DNA of 64,000 bases from Batrachochytrium dendrobatidis JAM81 (GCF_000203795.2 NW_006281110.1:669666-733665); one strand, 5' to 3'; shown: positions 20,868 to 32,628, numbered from the stretch's first letter. Made by a program: numbers and translations. Notes: generated by a model not told the origin, from the sequence alone.

Positions 20868-21540
20868 TACATTGTATGGTCACCAAGTTTGAACCCACAT
20901 TCATGTATTGTGTTTGACTGTCAATATTGTCAATACAACTCTATACATTTATTGTATTCTGAATCACGGATACGATTGCAGTCTAGTTCAACAACAATCA
21001 TGACACATGTCAGTAATGCAACTGTTGTTTGCATGTCAATCACCACCAACAACACCACTGTATTGTCAACCAGTCCATGACACTGACTGTTTATTACACA
21101 CCAACACTGTTAGTGTTCCGTTTACATGACTAGACTGCAAGTTGTCGTATTCGTTTCTGTAGATTTGAAATTGTTAGTAATCGAGTTTTGACATTCAATT
21201 CGTGCTGTTTTTGTATATTTTTGTATATTGCTGGACATTCAACTCAACGTCTTGTTCCAAAGTAGACATGTGTTTGATGTCATGTTTGTATAATCGAAAC
21301 AGGAATCCAGTTTGCCAAGTAAACGCTGCAAGACTCTTGACAACCAGTCATGTACAGTATTGAGTCGGATGTTCATACTATTGATAGCATGACAATTGAC
21401 AGTTCAAGAGTTATGTTGAAGCTTTCTAATCATTGGCAATACTTTGAGTTTGCGTATTCAAGGTATTACAGTTGGCATAAAGTATTGATATTGCTGATAT
21501 GACCATCAATCTATACTGCATTGAACAGGACTGCAACACA
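20868..21540 (+). repeat. dispersed repeat, R1+R2 copy upstream of a family C gene
   Basis: Two joined blocks recur at 37,210-37,900 in the same order and orientation. R1 begins CACCAAGTTTGAACCCACAT and holds AATCATGACACATGTCAG. R2 begins near GACTAGACTGCAAGTTGTC and ends near the tract CATACTGCATTGAACAGGAC. R1 alone also occurs at 23.9-24.2 kb (minus), 39.86-40.18 kb (minus), 51.25-51.57 kb (plus) and 55.49-55.59 kb (minus). No coding function is seen. Confidence 0.8.
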
Positions 21541-22054
21541 GTATCATATTTCCGCTTCCATGCTTGGGTTTAGACTGGTGATGGTTAGCTCATACGCCAT
21601 TGTGGTCGACTGTGTCAACGCAGGACTACTTAAGGACTTGTACCGCCGATATTTAACCAGCCATATCATGAGCGAGCTATTGTTTTTTACTGGCCCTTTT
21701 AGCCTCCACCCTGATTTTAAGCTAGTTGGCCACGTCAATCCATTTCAACGCACCTCTTTGTAGACGGGTCAAGGCTATCCAGTCCTTAACCATGAATCTT
21801 GCTCTACACAATAGTTAAAGGGTTAGAAAGTCTACGACTATATGAGCATCTGTGTTACATGTACCTGAGCGATAGCCAAGCTGTCCCTGAAGTAAGCCTA
21901 TACGCCCCTTATCTTTTAGCCTGTCCCTAGCGATCATAAAACTATTTAAACAGAGGCATTTTGCATAGTTTATATCTATAACCAGTCCATCCATTTATTA
22001 CCAAAGACTATCCTACCGAATCAACAAGCTTTATCACACACTCCTATCAACAGG

Positions 22055-22561
22055 ATGAGAATTAGATCAATTATTCTGTTTTCACTATTTTCGCTTTTTG
22101 CTAATGCAGCAGTCATCAATCCCCAGCCTGTCGATGAACCAGATAGCACGCTCGAAAAAAGAATGGTGAATGATGCCGGTTCTCATTTGGAAAAACGCTG
22201 GTATACGCAATGGAATTATAAATACAAATATAAACACCATGGACACCATGGACATCACGGATCCCGCCCATATTGGAATGGATACCAATACGTAAACTAT
22301 TACGGACATAATAATGGACATCACAATGGACATCACAATGGGCACTACAATGGGTACTATTATTACAACGGACATTACTATCGCAATAATCATCACCACA
22401 ATAGTCATTATAACAATGGTTATTATAACAATGGCTATTACAACAATGGTTATTATACTCAACAACAGCAACTTGAATATCAACGTCGGCTTCAATATCA
22501 ACGTCAAGCTCAATATCTGCAGCAATATCAAAATTGGTATAGGCAATGGTACCGTAGATGA
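22055..22561 (+). CDS. secreted His/Tyr/Asn/Gly-rich protein with dibasic processing sites (family C)
   Basis: The intronless frame encodes 168 residues. A signal peptide (MRIRSIILFSLFSLFANA) is followed by a short propeptide with two LEKR sites near residues 33-36 and 45-48, typical of Kex2-like cleavage. The rest is highly repetitive: KHHGHHGHHG, NGHHNGHHNG and NNGYYNNGYYNN blocks, then a Gln/Arg/Tyr-rich end (QQQQLEYQRRLQYQRQ). Cleavage would release a 12-residue spacer and a mature chain of about 120 residues rich in His, which could bind metal or wall polymers; this is inference. The start ATG, 5' leader (TATCACAC..CAGGATGA) and upstream repeats match the family C gene at 38.3 kb, although the mature proteins are unrelated. 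A 181-codon antisense frame over it is a shadow. Confidence 0.75.
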   Translation: MRIRSIILFSLFSLFANAAVINPQPVDEPDSTLEKRMVNDAGSHLEKRWYTQWNYKYKYKHHGHHGHHGSRPYWNGYQYVNYYGHNNGHHNGHHNGHYNGYYYYNGHYYRNNHHHNSHYNNGYYNNGYYNNGYYTQQQQLEYQRRLQYQRQAQYLQQYQNWYRQWYRR

Positions 22562-23619
22562 TAGTATGATTATACCTATTTTGGTATAACCATTGTCATC
22601 AATGGCGCGACGATCAACCATACTGTCCAATTTTTTTCTGGCAAGTCCAGTATCAACAAAAACTCATTTTGATAAATGATAGCATTAGAACGACACACTC
22701 TGGAAACGTACAGTACTTGATTGGCGTGACATCAATTCTGTACAGTTGAAGATATTATGTCGATGTTGATAATAAAATGTTTTTATTGAATGAGCAAAAT
22801 TTGAAGTGTTTGAAAAATGAATGGAGTGTGGATCATCATGGTACTCGTGCAATATAGCATATTTCACTTTTGGTATCATGCTTTCAGTTTCAATATTATC
22901 AGCACTGGATGAATGATACACTCCAGTCCAACAGATGAAAAAGGTGTGTTTTGTGACTGGCATCTATTTTGTTATTAGTCTAGACCAAAAATCGTTGATA
23001 TCGTGTCATGTGTTTAAAAATGGAGCAAGTGACAAGTATCAGTACACTGCAATTTGATTGAGTTTTAAAGATTAAATGGTATTATAATATTTTTTGTATA
23101 CTTGTTGCAGTAGGTCAGAAATACCGACATAATGGTATGCACGTTGAAATTGAATGCGCGATAATGGTATACTGGTGCAAGTATATGATGATCACACTCC
23201 ATTAGTGTGTGATCATATTGCACCAATCTACTAATATACGATCACTGTATACCACACGCAACTCTATGTACACCATACTTTGTTTGATCAGTTCAAGCTA
23301 TATGCGTATCAATCATATCGGGTGTAGACTACCATCATCTCGACGCAATGTTCATGATCCATGGACCCACTATCACAATCATGACACCAATCAACCGACC
23401 GTGTCATTATGTTATTTTATGATCAGCGGTCAAGCCATATACTAACCACTTGTCAACATCTACACATGAATTATTGTGTTGTTGGACATTACACACGATG
23501 GATAGCACGAGTGTTGTATCTGATTGACATTACATGTATGAATACAATCACATTTGGGTTTGACAACATCGGAATGTTGATGTTCAAGTTGAATACTCGG
23601 TATTGGAATCCAGACATTT
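22562..23619. other. accessory intergenic DNA
   Basis: The stretch has no convincing gene. It holds a short dispersed motif (GATCATATTGCACCAATC near 23,211) that recurs near 34,071, 39,496 and 44,621. Confidence 0.4.
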
Positions 23620-24200
23620 AGTTTGATGAACCACATCATGATCGCATAGCTCAGTCACGATCCAATTGACATGAACAGTCGAGTCGTGTAGTTTGGTTTC
23701 AGCTTGGCACATTTTTATTGTCAATCTCGGACAGAACATCAAAAGTGAATCAAGATCAACTGAAACAACCAACAGACTGGATCCAGTATGTGTAGTTGCA
23801 TTGGGTTGCATATACTGATCACAGTAAACAACTCGAGTGCCATTTTACTGGTTAAGGTTATGGTGACATGCCAGTGTTTGATACATACAGCGTTACAATA
23901 ATGGGTTGACAACAATATGATGGAACTGGATGTGCAATATCAAAACCATGTCCATAATACGTGATATAACGACAACTTGCAGACATATTGATGTAAATGG
24001 ACCACCAAATAACAGTGTTGGTGTGTAATAAACAGTTGCATTACTGACATGTGCCATTATTGTTGTTGAACTAGATCGCAATCGTATCTGTGATTCAGAA
24101 TACAACAAATGTGTGTACAGAGTTGTATTGACAACATCGACAGTCAAACACAATACATGAATGTGGGTTCAAACTTGATGACCATACAATGTATGATTAC
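23620..24200 (-). repeat. long dispersed repeat (R6+R1), inverted relative to 51.25-51.84 kb
   Basis: The reverse complement of this interval matches 51,255-51,845 over nearly its full length. R6 includes TACTGTGATCAGTATATGCA and TACTGGATCCAGTCTGTTGG. R1 includes the AATCATGACACATGTCAG block. Both copies lie upstream of a family A secreted gene with the same relation to its start, so they form part of a duplicated module. Confidence 0.8.
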
Positions 24201-24514
24201 TAAAAGTGCACAACGTGTAAATTCAACATTATAGTCTAATTGTGTGTCATATGATGGTTGTTGTGTCCATCACACAGTTTAGTCAATGTGTAGTAACTAT
24301 TGTGTATTGTAATGTAGAACACAGTCATTCCATATGAATACGGCTGTAAAGCAAAGCGTTTGCAGTTACACAACACACTCCTGAAGGGTGGTTTCCAAGA
24401 CAACTGATAAAAGGGTCGTGGAAGCACAATATGATATTGTGGATAGGGAGCAGCATACTGTCTAGTTTGATAGTTGCTCACTACAAGCAATCAACCCTGT
24501 GTTGTTGGTTAACT

Positions 24515-24539
24515 TGAAAGGGTTAGGGTTGGTTTGCTA
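24515..24539 (+). promoter_or_regulatory. family A promoter box
   Basis: The element AAAGGGTTAGGGTTGG followed by TTTGCTA lies about 90-110 bp upstream of the ATG. The same box is found upstream of the other family A genes at 40,526 and 50,935 (minus), and in shortened form at 55,935. It is conserved while flanking bases differ, so it is probably a core promoter element. Confidence 0.55.
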
Positions 24540-24625
24540 AAAAAACATACAAATACAATCAATTGAGTTCAATTTCATGATCAACATCAGCTTCAATACT
24601 TTGTTTAAATCCATTCATTGATCTA

Positions 24626-25570
24626 ATGAAGTTGGTTGATATTTTATTCGTACTGAGTGCGGCAGTAACCGTTAATGCAGTATTGGTCCCGTTTAAAAAA
24701 GATGGTTCACTTCAATCATCAGGCACTTCTAGTCAAGTGTCTGATCCAACCAATGAACCTAATCCAGGAACTTCAAATGAATATCAGCAAGAACCAATGG
24801 ATTTAAGCTTTTCTGGTCGAACCCGACAACGAACAGTAATTGTGGCTGGTCCAAATACTTATAGTCAAGGCCAACGACAAACAGTAATTGTAGCTGGTCC
24901 AAATACTTCTAGTCAAGGCCAACGACAAACAGTAATTGTAGCTGGTCCAAGCACTTCCAGTCAAGTCCAACAATCAGCTAATGAACCCAGTTCAGGTATT
25001 CCCGATCAAAACCAGCAACACCCAACAGGTCAATCCGGTTCAAGTACTTCCGAAGAATACTGGAAACGATTATCTGATATAATTGACTCGAGTACTTCCA
25101 AGCGAAGCCGGAAACGCCCAATTAATGAAAGTAGTCCAAGCAGTTCCAAACGAATCCGGCAGCAACCGATTGATCAACCCGGTCCAAGCACTTCCAGCCA
25201 AGTCCATGAACAACCAATGAGCCAAGACGAATCTGCCAATACTAGTTCAAATCAAATGACTGGATTAAATGAAAGAGATCAGAAAGTTCTTGATCGTATA
25301 AAGGAAAGACTTGCGGAGTCTAAAGAAATACGAAGAAAAAAACGCCAAGAATATAATGATCATACAGACCTTGTATTAAATCAACAGTTGGCGTTAGCAA
25401 GAGGAGAAGATATATCTGAATCAAAATACGACCCAAAGGATGAAATCAGATTGAAACAAGAGTGTAGAAAGGCAAGCATAAGAGTACATGGTATCACACA
25501 AGAATTGAAAAGGTTTATGACAAAACATGGTTTAGAATTTGAAGAACCGAGTTCAGATTCAGATCAATGA
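24626..25570 (+). CDS. secreted protein with polar repeats and C-terminal coiled coil (family A)
   Basis: The intronless frame encodes 314 residues. A signal peptide (MKLVDILFVLSAAVTVNA) is followed by SSQVSDPTNEPNPGTSNEYQ, shared by the family. A threefold tandem repeat of 16 residues (TVIVAGPNTSSQGQRQ type) comes next, then Gln/Pro/Ser repeats of the QQPIDQPGPSTS type with basic clusters (SKRSRKRPI). The last 100 residues form a charged helical, probably coiled-coil domain (GLNERDQKVLDRIKERL to KRFMTKHGLEFEEP). The basic clusters resemble nuclear localisation signals, which would fit a host-directed effector, but this is only inference. It sits in a module with a conserved promoter and 3' repeat. 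The function is unknown. Confidence 0.75.
   Translation: MKLVDILFVLSAAVTVNAVLVPFKKDGSLQSSGTSSQVSDPTNEPNPGTSNEYQQEPMDLSFSGRTRQRTVIVAGPNTYSQGQRQTVIVAGPNTSSQGQRQTVIVAGPSTSSQVQQSANEPSSGIPDQNQQHPTGQSGSSTSEEYWKRLSDIIDSSTSKRSRKRPINESSPSSSKRIRQQPIDQPGPSTSSQVHEQPMSQDESANTSSNQMTGLNERDQKVLDRIKERLAESKEIRRKKRQEYNDHTDLVLNQQLALARGEDISESKYDPKDEIRLKQECRKASIRVHGITQELKRFMTKHGLEFEEPSSDSDQ
24832..24975 (+). repeat. three tandem 48-bp coding repeats
   Basis: The unit begins ACAGTAATTGTAGCTGGTCC and encodes 16 residues. The three copies differ by only a few bases, so the expansion is recent. The family A gene at 50.8 kb has a single divergent unit (TVIVFGPDILKQGRKR). Confidence 0.75.
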
Positions 25571-25880
25571 TGTGTCGATGAGTTCAATTTTGAATAAATT
25601 TAAACTTTCTGATATGTTGGTGTTTGTCGAGTATTGTGAATGGGTCAACAATCATATCATTGATTGTGTATACTGTGTTGGATATTACATCAACAGCTAC
25701 TGGATTGTTGATTGATACATTGGCATGGTTTGTTCCATATACATCAATGACTTGATAACAATCAGTGTTGATTGTACAATAAACGGAGCAATACACTTGT
25801 TCAAAGTCGGATGTAGATTGCAACATCAACCGCTTCAATATTGGTCAATCAGTGTTGTGTCAGTTTGCAGTGTAATGTAT
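25571..25880 (+). repeat. family A 3' flank repeat (R3)
   Basis: It runs from just after the stop codon, through a TTGAATAAATTTAAA poly(A)-like signal and GTTGGTGTTTGTCGAGTATT, to the tract TTCAAAGTCGGATGTAGATT. The same sequence follows the family A genes at 41,833 and 57,312. Following the gene at 50,017 (minus), it is split by the retrotransposon. Confidence 0.8.
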
Positions 25881-25945
25881 GTAGTGTTTATGCAGCATGG
25901 TAGTGTCGTATTGACATTAAATGGACCACTGAATAACAGTGTTCA

Positions 25946-26220
25946 TCACCATCCAACCCAATCTCACCATTTCAATCAATCTTGGTCAATGTTGATGATT
26001 TACACGCTAATTCATTATCCAATCTTGTCTGATATTATTATTGGCTTTAATCACATTTGGTTTGTACAACTGCCATAATTTGTACTACCATTATCATTGT
26101 GTATCTGAACACCAAATATTCCAATACATCAATAATACCACAGTGTAAACAGTAATACAGTTGATCAGTATTGTGACAAGACTTTTCATTCAAGTTTGTA
26201 TTTAGAAATACTCGATGGTT
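25946..26220 (+). repeat. 275-bp repeat (R5) with an inverted near-identical copy at 55.19-55.47 kb
   Basis: The reverse complement of 55,190-55,470 matches this interval with very few differences, including the tract TGTTGATGATTTACACGCTA. The right half also occurs at about 60,735-60,870, before the second DUF4246 copy. Confidence 0.82.
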
Positions 26221-26398
26221 TAATCACCACACATTGTAATGCGATTGTCATTGATCTCATTCTAGTCCATTTGATCACATCCGATTTATGATGATGTTTA
26301 GTAATCCATTACCATGTGTTGTAGTAAACTAGTTTGTTTATTCAACCAAATCCACAACAATCACATTCAGAATATTAATTTACAGTATTTCTAAATGC

Positions 26399-29300
26399 AT
26401 GTTTGATAACAATCCAATTTTGTTACAAAAAACTGATCAAAACAATACTAAAATGGAACAACTCGTTTGTGTGTTTTACAACAATCCAAACATAAACAAT
26501 TCTTGGCAATTGTTGAACATTCGCATGAATGAAATTATCAAATCAAAATTTGATCAAAATTCAACTTTACTAATTTTATCAAACATGAAGTTGGATGATA
26601 TCATGAAAGAGTTTATCAAACACCTGGAAGATTTGGAACTGTTAACAACGGATACTCAACTATACAAGGCTGATGAAATATGGGACAGACTGCTTGTATT
26701 GCTATTGGAGTTGAAAGAACATGATTCATGTAAGTTTAATAGCCATTGTATTATTGATGAATTCAAACTATTGCTGACTTTGTGTTGGTTTGAAGTGGCA
26801 GGATCTACAAATGTATTGCAGCGCTTACAGAGTATTGGACTGGAAGATATCACAGCCGAGCATTTGGAGTATAATCAACCCAGTTTACAGGTATTCATAT
26901 ATTATAACAATAATGGATTGTTCATGACTAAACTAATCAACATGTGTTATGTAGATCAAAGTAATGGAGTTTACTACAGTGTTTGAGTATGGTATACTAT
27001 GATGATGATTTTAAAGTATCACATCGACTAAACAACCAACTTGCACAACTCATGCAATCACCAAACCGTCAAGTCAAAATAGCGGCAAGTCATGATTGAT
27101 ATTGATCAAATGATTGACATTCAACTCATTTAGTGTCAATATGCATATAGGCGATAAAAACATGTACAGAGTTGTTCAGTTATAGACACTGGAGTGAGGA
27201 GTGTAAAATTGATTTTAAGCCTATGGTTGAGATGACTGTTCACGAGTCTGATCAACAAGTGCTCACATTGGCGATTGGCCTGTTCTTGCAAGTTTGCAGT
27301 TATATTGACGATGAGAATGTATGTTTACAACAATACAATATTGGATCAGTTTGGACAGTGTCTTGTCATGTGTTGATCTGATTGTATACTTGACATTGAA
27401 CAATATCATTAGTTTGGCATCGTGTTGTCAAGACTCGTTTCACGACTGGAATCATCCGATGGTCTAGTTGCTGTTGGTTTTATCGAAAATCTTAAAACCA
27501 TGTATCTGAATATTCATCGTCATGACCCAGTAAAAGCAGTGGAATGTGGCATCATTCCAGCACTGGTCAATATGCTCAGGTATGTGGTGTTATGCATGAA
27601 TGTGTCCAGTCATCACAATTGGTAAATTTGACATGTTTGGATTGACATGACATGAATACAGGAGTGTCGATCAAGAAGTGATTTATGAAAGTATTGATAC
27701 TATTCAGAGTTTTTGCGACTATAAAGATTGTGAAATAGTTTCAGCCGAGTTGATAAGATCAGGTTTGATTCAAACGCTTAGCGACTTGTGTATCAAACAC
27801 AGCAACGACCTTGAACTAAAAAAACGCATAATCAAGATAGCAGGATCAGCTGCATCCAATATGCGCGACTTTCCTGTATCGCTTGCACGATCGTTGGTTT
27901 TTGAGCAATTGACGATGTCAGTGTGTGATGTCGATATACGTGACTCTTTGTGCCGGTTTGGTCATATCAACGACATGATTCAGAAATCTACAAACAAGGC
28001 CGAGATGATCAAGGTGTTTCGAGAATATGGAATTATGCAGCAACTCAACACTATTCTTTCACGTACAGATATGGATTTTTATGACTATGGTGATTCTGAT
28101 GCTGGCATTGTAAAACTACTCAAAATACTTGCTGATTTTGCCGACAATCATCCCGACAGTTCAATACGTACCGAGTTGGAACAAGGCGGGATACTTGAAA
28201 ATCTAACGGTTATTGTACAATCGGATACTGCTAAATACATAAAAAGAAGGGTTGCTGAGCAGATTATTGAAACGTGTTTCCAGCATCGGGTTCATGTTGC
28301 TAGTTCGAGCATTCAGCTATACGACGACAATGCCGAAATTGATATGAAATCTGGAATGGCTGGGTATGCACATGGAGAGGTGCGCACACTTGTCGAAATG
28401 CAGTATATCCAGTATCTGCAATGTATACTTTGCAAACCCATGTGGTGGATCGATATCACAAACCAGCGTATTGTGGAGCAATGGAGGGCTGACTCACTCG
28501 GTCAGAATATATTGCCATCAACATTTAATCTTGCATTGGAACAACTCGAGGTTTTTGTCAAACAGCTTGTTTGTAATGGCAGTGATGGATTGGGCACAAT
28601 TGTCCCAGGACCTGTTGAACTGACGTATATACTGGACAATGGCATACCTGACAATGTACATACGCGATTGATGACAAATGTATCGGATATTGAACATGGA
28701 TCAAATCACAACACTGGTCAAATGGTGCACAATCTGATTGATGCATCAATGTACAGTGTTGTATATGGACAAACGATGATTGCACCACTGAGTATACGAC
28801 TCGAATACACCACAATGGTACCATGCGATATATTGTTATCGACTCGACTTGTTTCAGATACGCCCATCATTGAAGGCGATTTCGGGTTTATATCATGCAA
28901 GTTCCAATGTCTTCCGAGTGAATTCCGTGTCGAACAGGATGGCAGTGTGACCATCAACTCATACATCAACAATCTGAATCCGATATGGCATCGAGACATG
29001 TACAAATGCATTGCCAAAATATTTAAATGTTTTGTCCCAATGTTTGAAAGTCTGTTCAGAACGATGGATCCAGTGTTTAGGTATATTGATATTCACAATG
29101 GCACAAATGGATATGAACCACCAAACCAGTCAAGTCGTGGTGGTATGGAACCAGACACTCAAGTCACTCGTCCCGTATATGTACCAACACTTCCGGAACA
29201 TTTTGAATCCAAATATGAATCAGCAAAACCAGTGTCACTGCGTGGTTGTAATCTGCAAGTCATTGTCAAACTCACCAACATTCAACTGACACCATCCAAA

Positions 29301-29894
29301 CCTAAATACGACGAGGGAAACTGGCACAATGAAGGTCCAATTAACGAATCAATTGTTGCAACTGGACTGTATTACTACGACGTGGAAAATATCACCACAC
29401 CCAAACTCGATTTCCGCGTGGCTGTTAGTTGGTGTCATTATCAAGGAGCATCTGATATGTATTGGAAAGATGTGTATGGCATTGATCAAGAATCACCGCA
29501 TAGTCAGTATATAGGATCGCTTGAATTACCAAATGGTCGATGTTTAGTTTATCCCAATCGATATCAACACAAAGAACAATCATTTGAACTTGCAGATCCA
29601 ACTCAACCAGGACACTGCAAGATTCTGACATTTTTTGTAGTGGATCCAGCATGTCGGATTGTTTCGACTGCGCATGTGGCTCCACAACAACCACAATGGT
29701 ACAACTCGAGTCTTGACAAGACACACATACCGCCTGAACTGTGGAATGATGCCACGCAGTATATTCAAGGTGTTCAATCACCAACTGAAGCCAAACGCTA
29801 TCGAGATGAATTGACAAGTGACCGAACTCGAATCATAACGGCATACAACGAATACATATATGAGCGGGTGTATAATCTTGATCGTTGGCGGTGA
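26399..29894 (+). CDS. armadillo-like N terminus fused to DUF4246 domain
   Basis: Five exons in phase: 26399-26890, 26980-27088, 27170-27318, 27413-27579 and 27662-29894, giving 1,049 residues. The first 450 residues are helical with armadillo/HEAT-like leucine patterns (AQLMQSPNRQVKIAAKLF, CGIIPALVNMLRSVDQEV, SGLIQTLSDLCIKH). The last 500 form a DUF4246 domain: MWWIDITNQRIVEQWRADSL, LRGCNLQVIVKLTNIQLTPS, GNWHNEGPINESIVATGLYY, then YQHKEQSFEL, PTQPGHCKILTFFVVDP and STAHVAPQQPQW. WHNE (H near residue 861, E near 863) and the later His near 941 resemble the H-x-E..H metal triad of Fe(II)/2-oxoglutarate oxygenases; that reading is mine. Family members I recall have Arg where this protein has Cys in PGHCKIL. 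It may act as an oxygenase on an unknown target. Fungal DUF4246 proteins usually lack such an N-terminal region. Confidence 0.8.
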
Positions 29895-31629
29895 ATTGTG
29901 AAGTTGTGATTTTACAACAATGAGCTGCAATGCCAGTCAGATCTATGCAATTAAATGGATCGAATAAATTGAATGAATTGAATGAATTGAATCAATCATG
30001 TCAATCATGACAGTGATTGTTGATTATATTGACTGATTGTGTACAATTGATTGATACAAGTGATATGGATGCATCATTCAGTATTGTTGAATCAGATCAT
30101 TGCTTGATTCTGTCAATGTGATCAAATGGATTACTACAAAACTGTGCATGCTCAAGTTGAATCGAGTATTGGATTAATATTTACACACAACCACAATTGC
30201 AACCACAATTGCAATCAGCACAGTCTGAATATTAGACATTTGAACATCACATATCGAGTCATGGATAAATGCGAGTTGGCATATTGGACTGTTTTTGTAG
30301 TTTATTAATGATTTGATTCACGACTGTTTGAATTCAAGGCTCAATATGGATTACAACTGGATTGTCGTTGTTTCCATTTGGAATGACAAATCTGTCAATG
30401 TGTTGATTGATTCCTAGTCCATTAATCAATCCATTGATCAGTAATTGTCCAAATAAGTTGTATCCGAGTCGAGTTGTCAATCAGGATACCATAACCTGAC
30501 ATCCAAACGATTGTCCAAATGATTGTCCAAACCATCAATGATTGCCAGAATAAGCTTTACGACTCGACTGCAATAACCACCACAATCATGGTCAGGTTAG
30601 TATGTTGATCCGTTTACAAAGTTCCAATACTGCAACAGATTCAACATACTCTTGAAAGTGCTGCACACCACATGGATCCAGCAAACCCACTGATGAATTG
30701 AACCAATCAATTGACCAATGACATGACTCGATATTGGACATCGAGTTGCACACAGTTGGTAAAAAGTCACCGACATGTTCAGATAGTCAAACCTTGACTA
30801 CAGGTTGATATCATCACACAACACACCCAATACAACACACAATCTGGACGACTACTGGATCATATTGTGGATATCAATCAACGGAGTTACTGGTTCCAAA
30901 CAACCATGTACAACCATGCACAGTCATTACAGGACAATATAATACATTTCTGAATAGCATGTTGTAATCAACACGAGTGGAGTTGTGCAATAGACTTGTC
31001 ATGGTTTGCAATGGTTTGATATGAACATGATGACTCGGACTCTATTCAGTCGGATCAACTCGACCACAATTGGTCGTGTATATTATGATTAACACGAACA
31101 ATTGTAGTTGAACTCGAATACAGATTGACTGTTGAATCACAATGCCTGGTATCAGCAACATGATGTGATATATATTGGAATGTATACGCTAACCTGACAT
31201 GTGTCATGTAGTGTGTATTCGATCAATATGAGTATTAGCAATCAGCAAGTCATACGATGTTTGTGTTCGAGTGATGGAGTGGAATGGAATGAAATGAGTG
31301 CATCAATCCAGAATACGAGTCAACCATGACATATGATCATGATGTGTGGTTGATACAACTATAGTGACAATCGATATTGATATAATATCACACAACATGC
31401 AATATGCCAACACAACAGTTGCAAGTCACTGATCATCAATGTGACATTGTGGTTGCAACATGAACTGGATTATATTGATTCAGTTGATTGATTGAATTAC
31501 TGGACAATGTGTAGCGATGACTGATCGTGTCGAGTTGAATGCAGAGCATCATTAAACCACAACACATTGATGATCATCCAACAACTGAGCTGACATTCAG
31601 TTGTTAGATGGTCTTGTTTAAACATGCAT
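29895..31629. other. accessory intergenic DNA with short tandem runs
   Basis: It has no convincing gene. A run of AATTGAATG units lies at about 29,966-29,996, and a doubled CAACCACAATTG unit near 30,185. The sequence is dominated by TTGA, CAAT and ACTCGA words. Confidence 0.45.
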
Positions 31630-31659
31630 TTATTCATATTTTGACACACTAACCCTTTT

Positions 31660-31929
31660 CTACCCTAAAAAGGGTTGGATACACAATCAACCATACTTGG
31701 ATGGATAGTCAAGCAGTGGTCCAATCAATATTGCGGTTGTTATATAAAGGGATATCCCTTCAAAGGTTGACACTGATGACAAATCACCATTAACCCTGAC
31801 AACACAAACCCCTTAGGACGGCCATCCAATATGCTTTTAATCTGATCCATTCAATAATGGATATAAATACGATCAAAAATTGACCCATCAAATAACAATC
31901 ATTACAACTTGCTCAACCAAACCAAACCA
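31660..31929 (+). promoter_or_regulatory. family B promoter block
   Basis: It contains AAAGGGATATCCCTTTC near 31,747, CCTTAGGACGG near 31,811, ATATGCTTTTAAT, and AATAATGGATATAAATACGA about 70 bp before the ATG. The same order is found before the family B genes at 43,798 (CCTTAGGACGG near 43,675) and, more diverged, at 35,300 (minus). The near-palindrome AGGGATATCCCT and the TATAAAT-like box suggest transcription factor and TATA sites. Confidence 0.55.
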
Positions 31930-32628
31930 ATGAAATTCGCAGTCACAGTATTAGCATCAATCCTGTTTGCTTGCTCGGTTACTACAGCCAGCCCAGTCAA
32001 TCCCAGTGCAACTACAAGTGCTAAAGCTAGTATTTCAACCGTCATTCCCAGTTCAAAAACTACACCTTCAAAAGAGGATATAGCTTTGATCAAAGAGTAC
32101 GTATTGGTGAAGAAAGATCGTGATGATGCGGAGGAAATGCATGAATCGATACAACTTGAAAGACTTGCTCAAGAAGAATTGATAAAACGGCTGAAACAAA
32201 ACCCTCAGGAATTGCTAATTGTATCTAATACTATAGAGAATCCTCCAAAGTACGGCGAAAGGCGCAAGAAACTTGAACAGAAGCTTAAACAAGAACGAGA
32301 AAATCTTGATGAACTTACTGGGAAGCTGCGGAATTCCGATTATAGCATTTTAAATCGGAGATTGGGTGAAATCAAAATAAAACTTGTAAAGAGCTTGACT
32401 GGAAAAGTTCTGCGTCAACCAACCAGTCATTACTTGAGACTTTGGGAATCAGATCCCAAGTTTATGAAACTCATCAGCACATTTGGCAATTCCACACCAA
32501 GCCAACAGCCAGGATCCGAGCAAGCCTCTACTAGCGGAACCCAGAATCAATTACAACATCATAAAAGTTCATCATCACCAAGCGAAACGTCTACAGTCCA
32601 ACCCACTCAAACATCATCCAGTACATAA
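31930..32628 (+). CDS. secreted coiled-coil protein (family B)
   Basis: The intronless frame encodes 232 residues. The signal peptide (MKFAVTVLASILFACSVTTA) is followed by SPVNPSATT and a Ser/Thr linker shared by the family. The centre (about residues 50-165) is a strongly charged heptad-like helix (ERRKKLEQKLKQERENLDEL). The tail is Ser/Thr/Gln-rich (SSSSPSETSTVQPTQTSSST). An upstream in-frame TTG seven codons earlier is ignored. No known domain is recognised. The promoter is shared with the copies at 35.3 and 43.8 kb. It is probably a Batrachochytrium-specific secreted protein. Confidence 0.75.
   Translation: MKFAVTVLASILFACSVTTASPVNPSATTSAKASISTVIPSSKTTPSKEDIALIKEYVLVKKDRDDAEEMHESIQLERLAQEELIKRLKQNPQELLIVSNTIENPPKYGERRKKLEQKLKQERENLDELTGKLRNSDYSILNRRLGEIKIKLVKSLTGKVLRQPTSHYLRLWESDPKFMKLISTFGNSTPSQQPGSEQASTSGTQNQLQHHKSSSSPSETSTVQPTQTSSST

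Noticed and set aside
20868..21540. CRISPR-like or satellite array from the recurrent short words
   Set aside because: The words belong to long dispersed repeats in different modules, not to regular short repeats with spacers.
22085..22630. 181-codon minus-strand frame of Ile/Val/Met repeats
   Set aside because: It is the antisense reading of the repetitive His/Asn/Tyr gene at 22,055-22,561.
24515..24539. Interstitial telomere or chromosome end at TTAGGG words
   Set aside because: Only one or two units occur, always at a fixed distance from family A start codons, so a promoter element fits better than telomere DNA.
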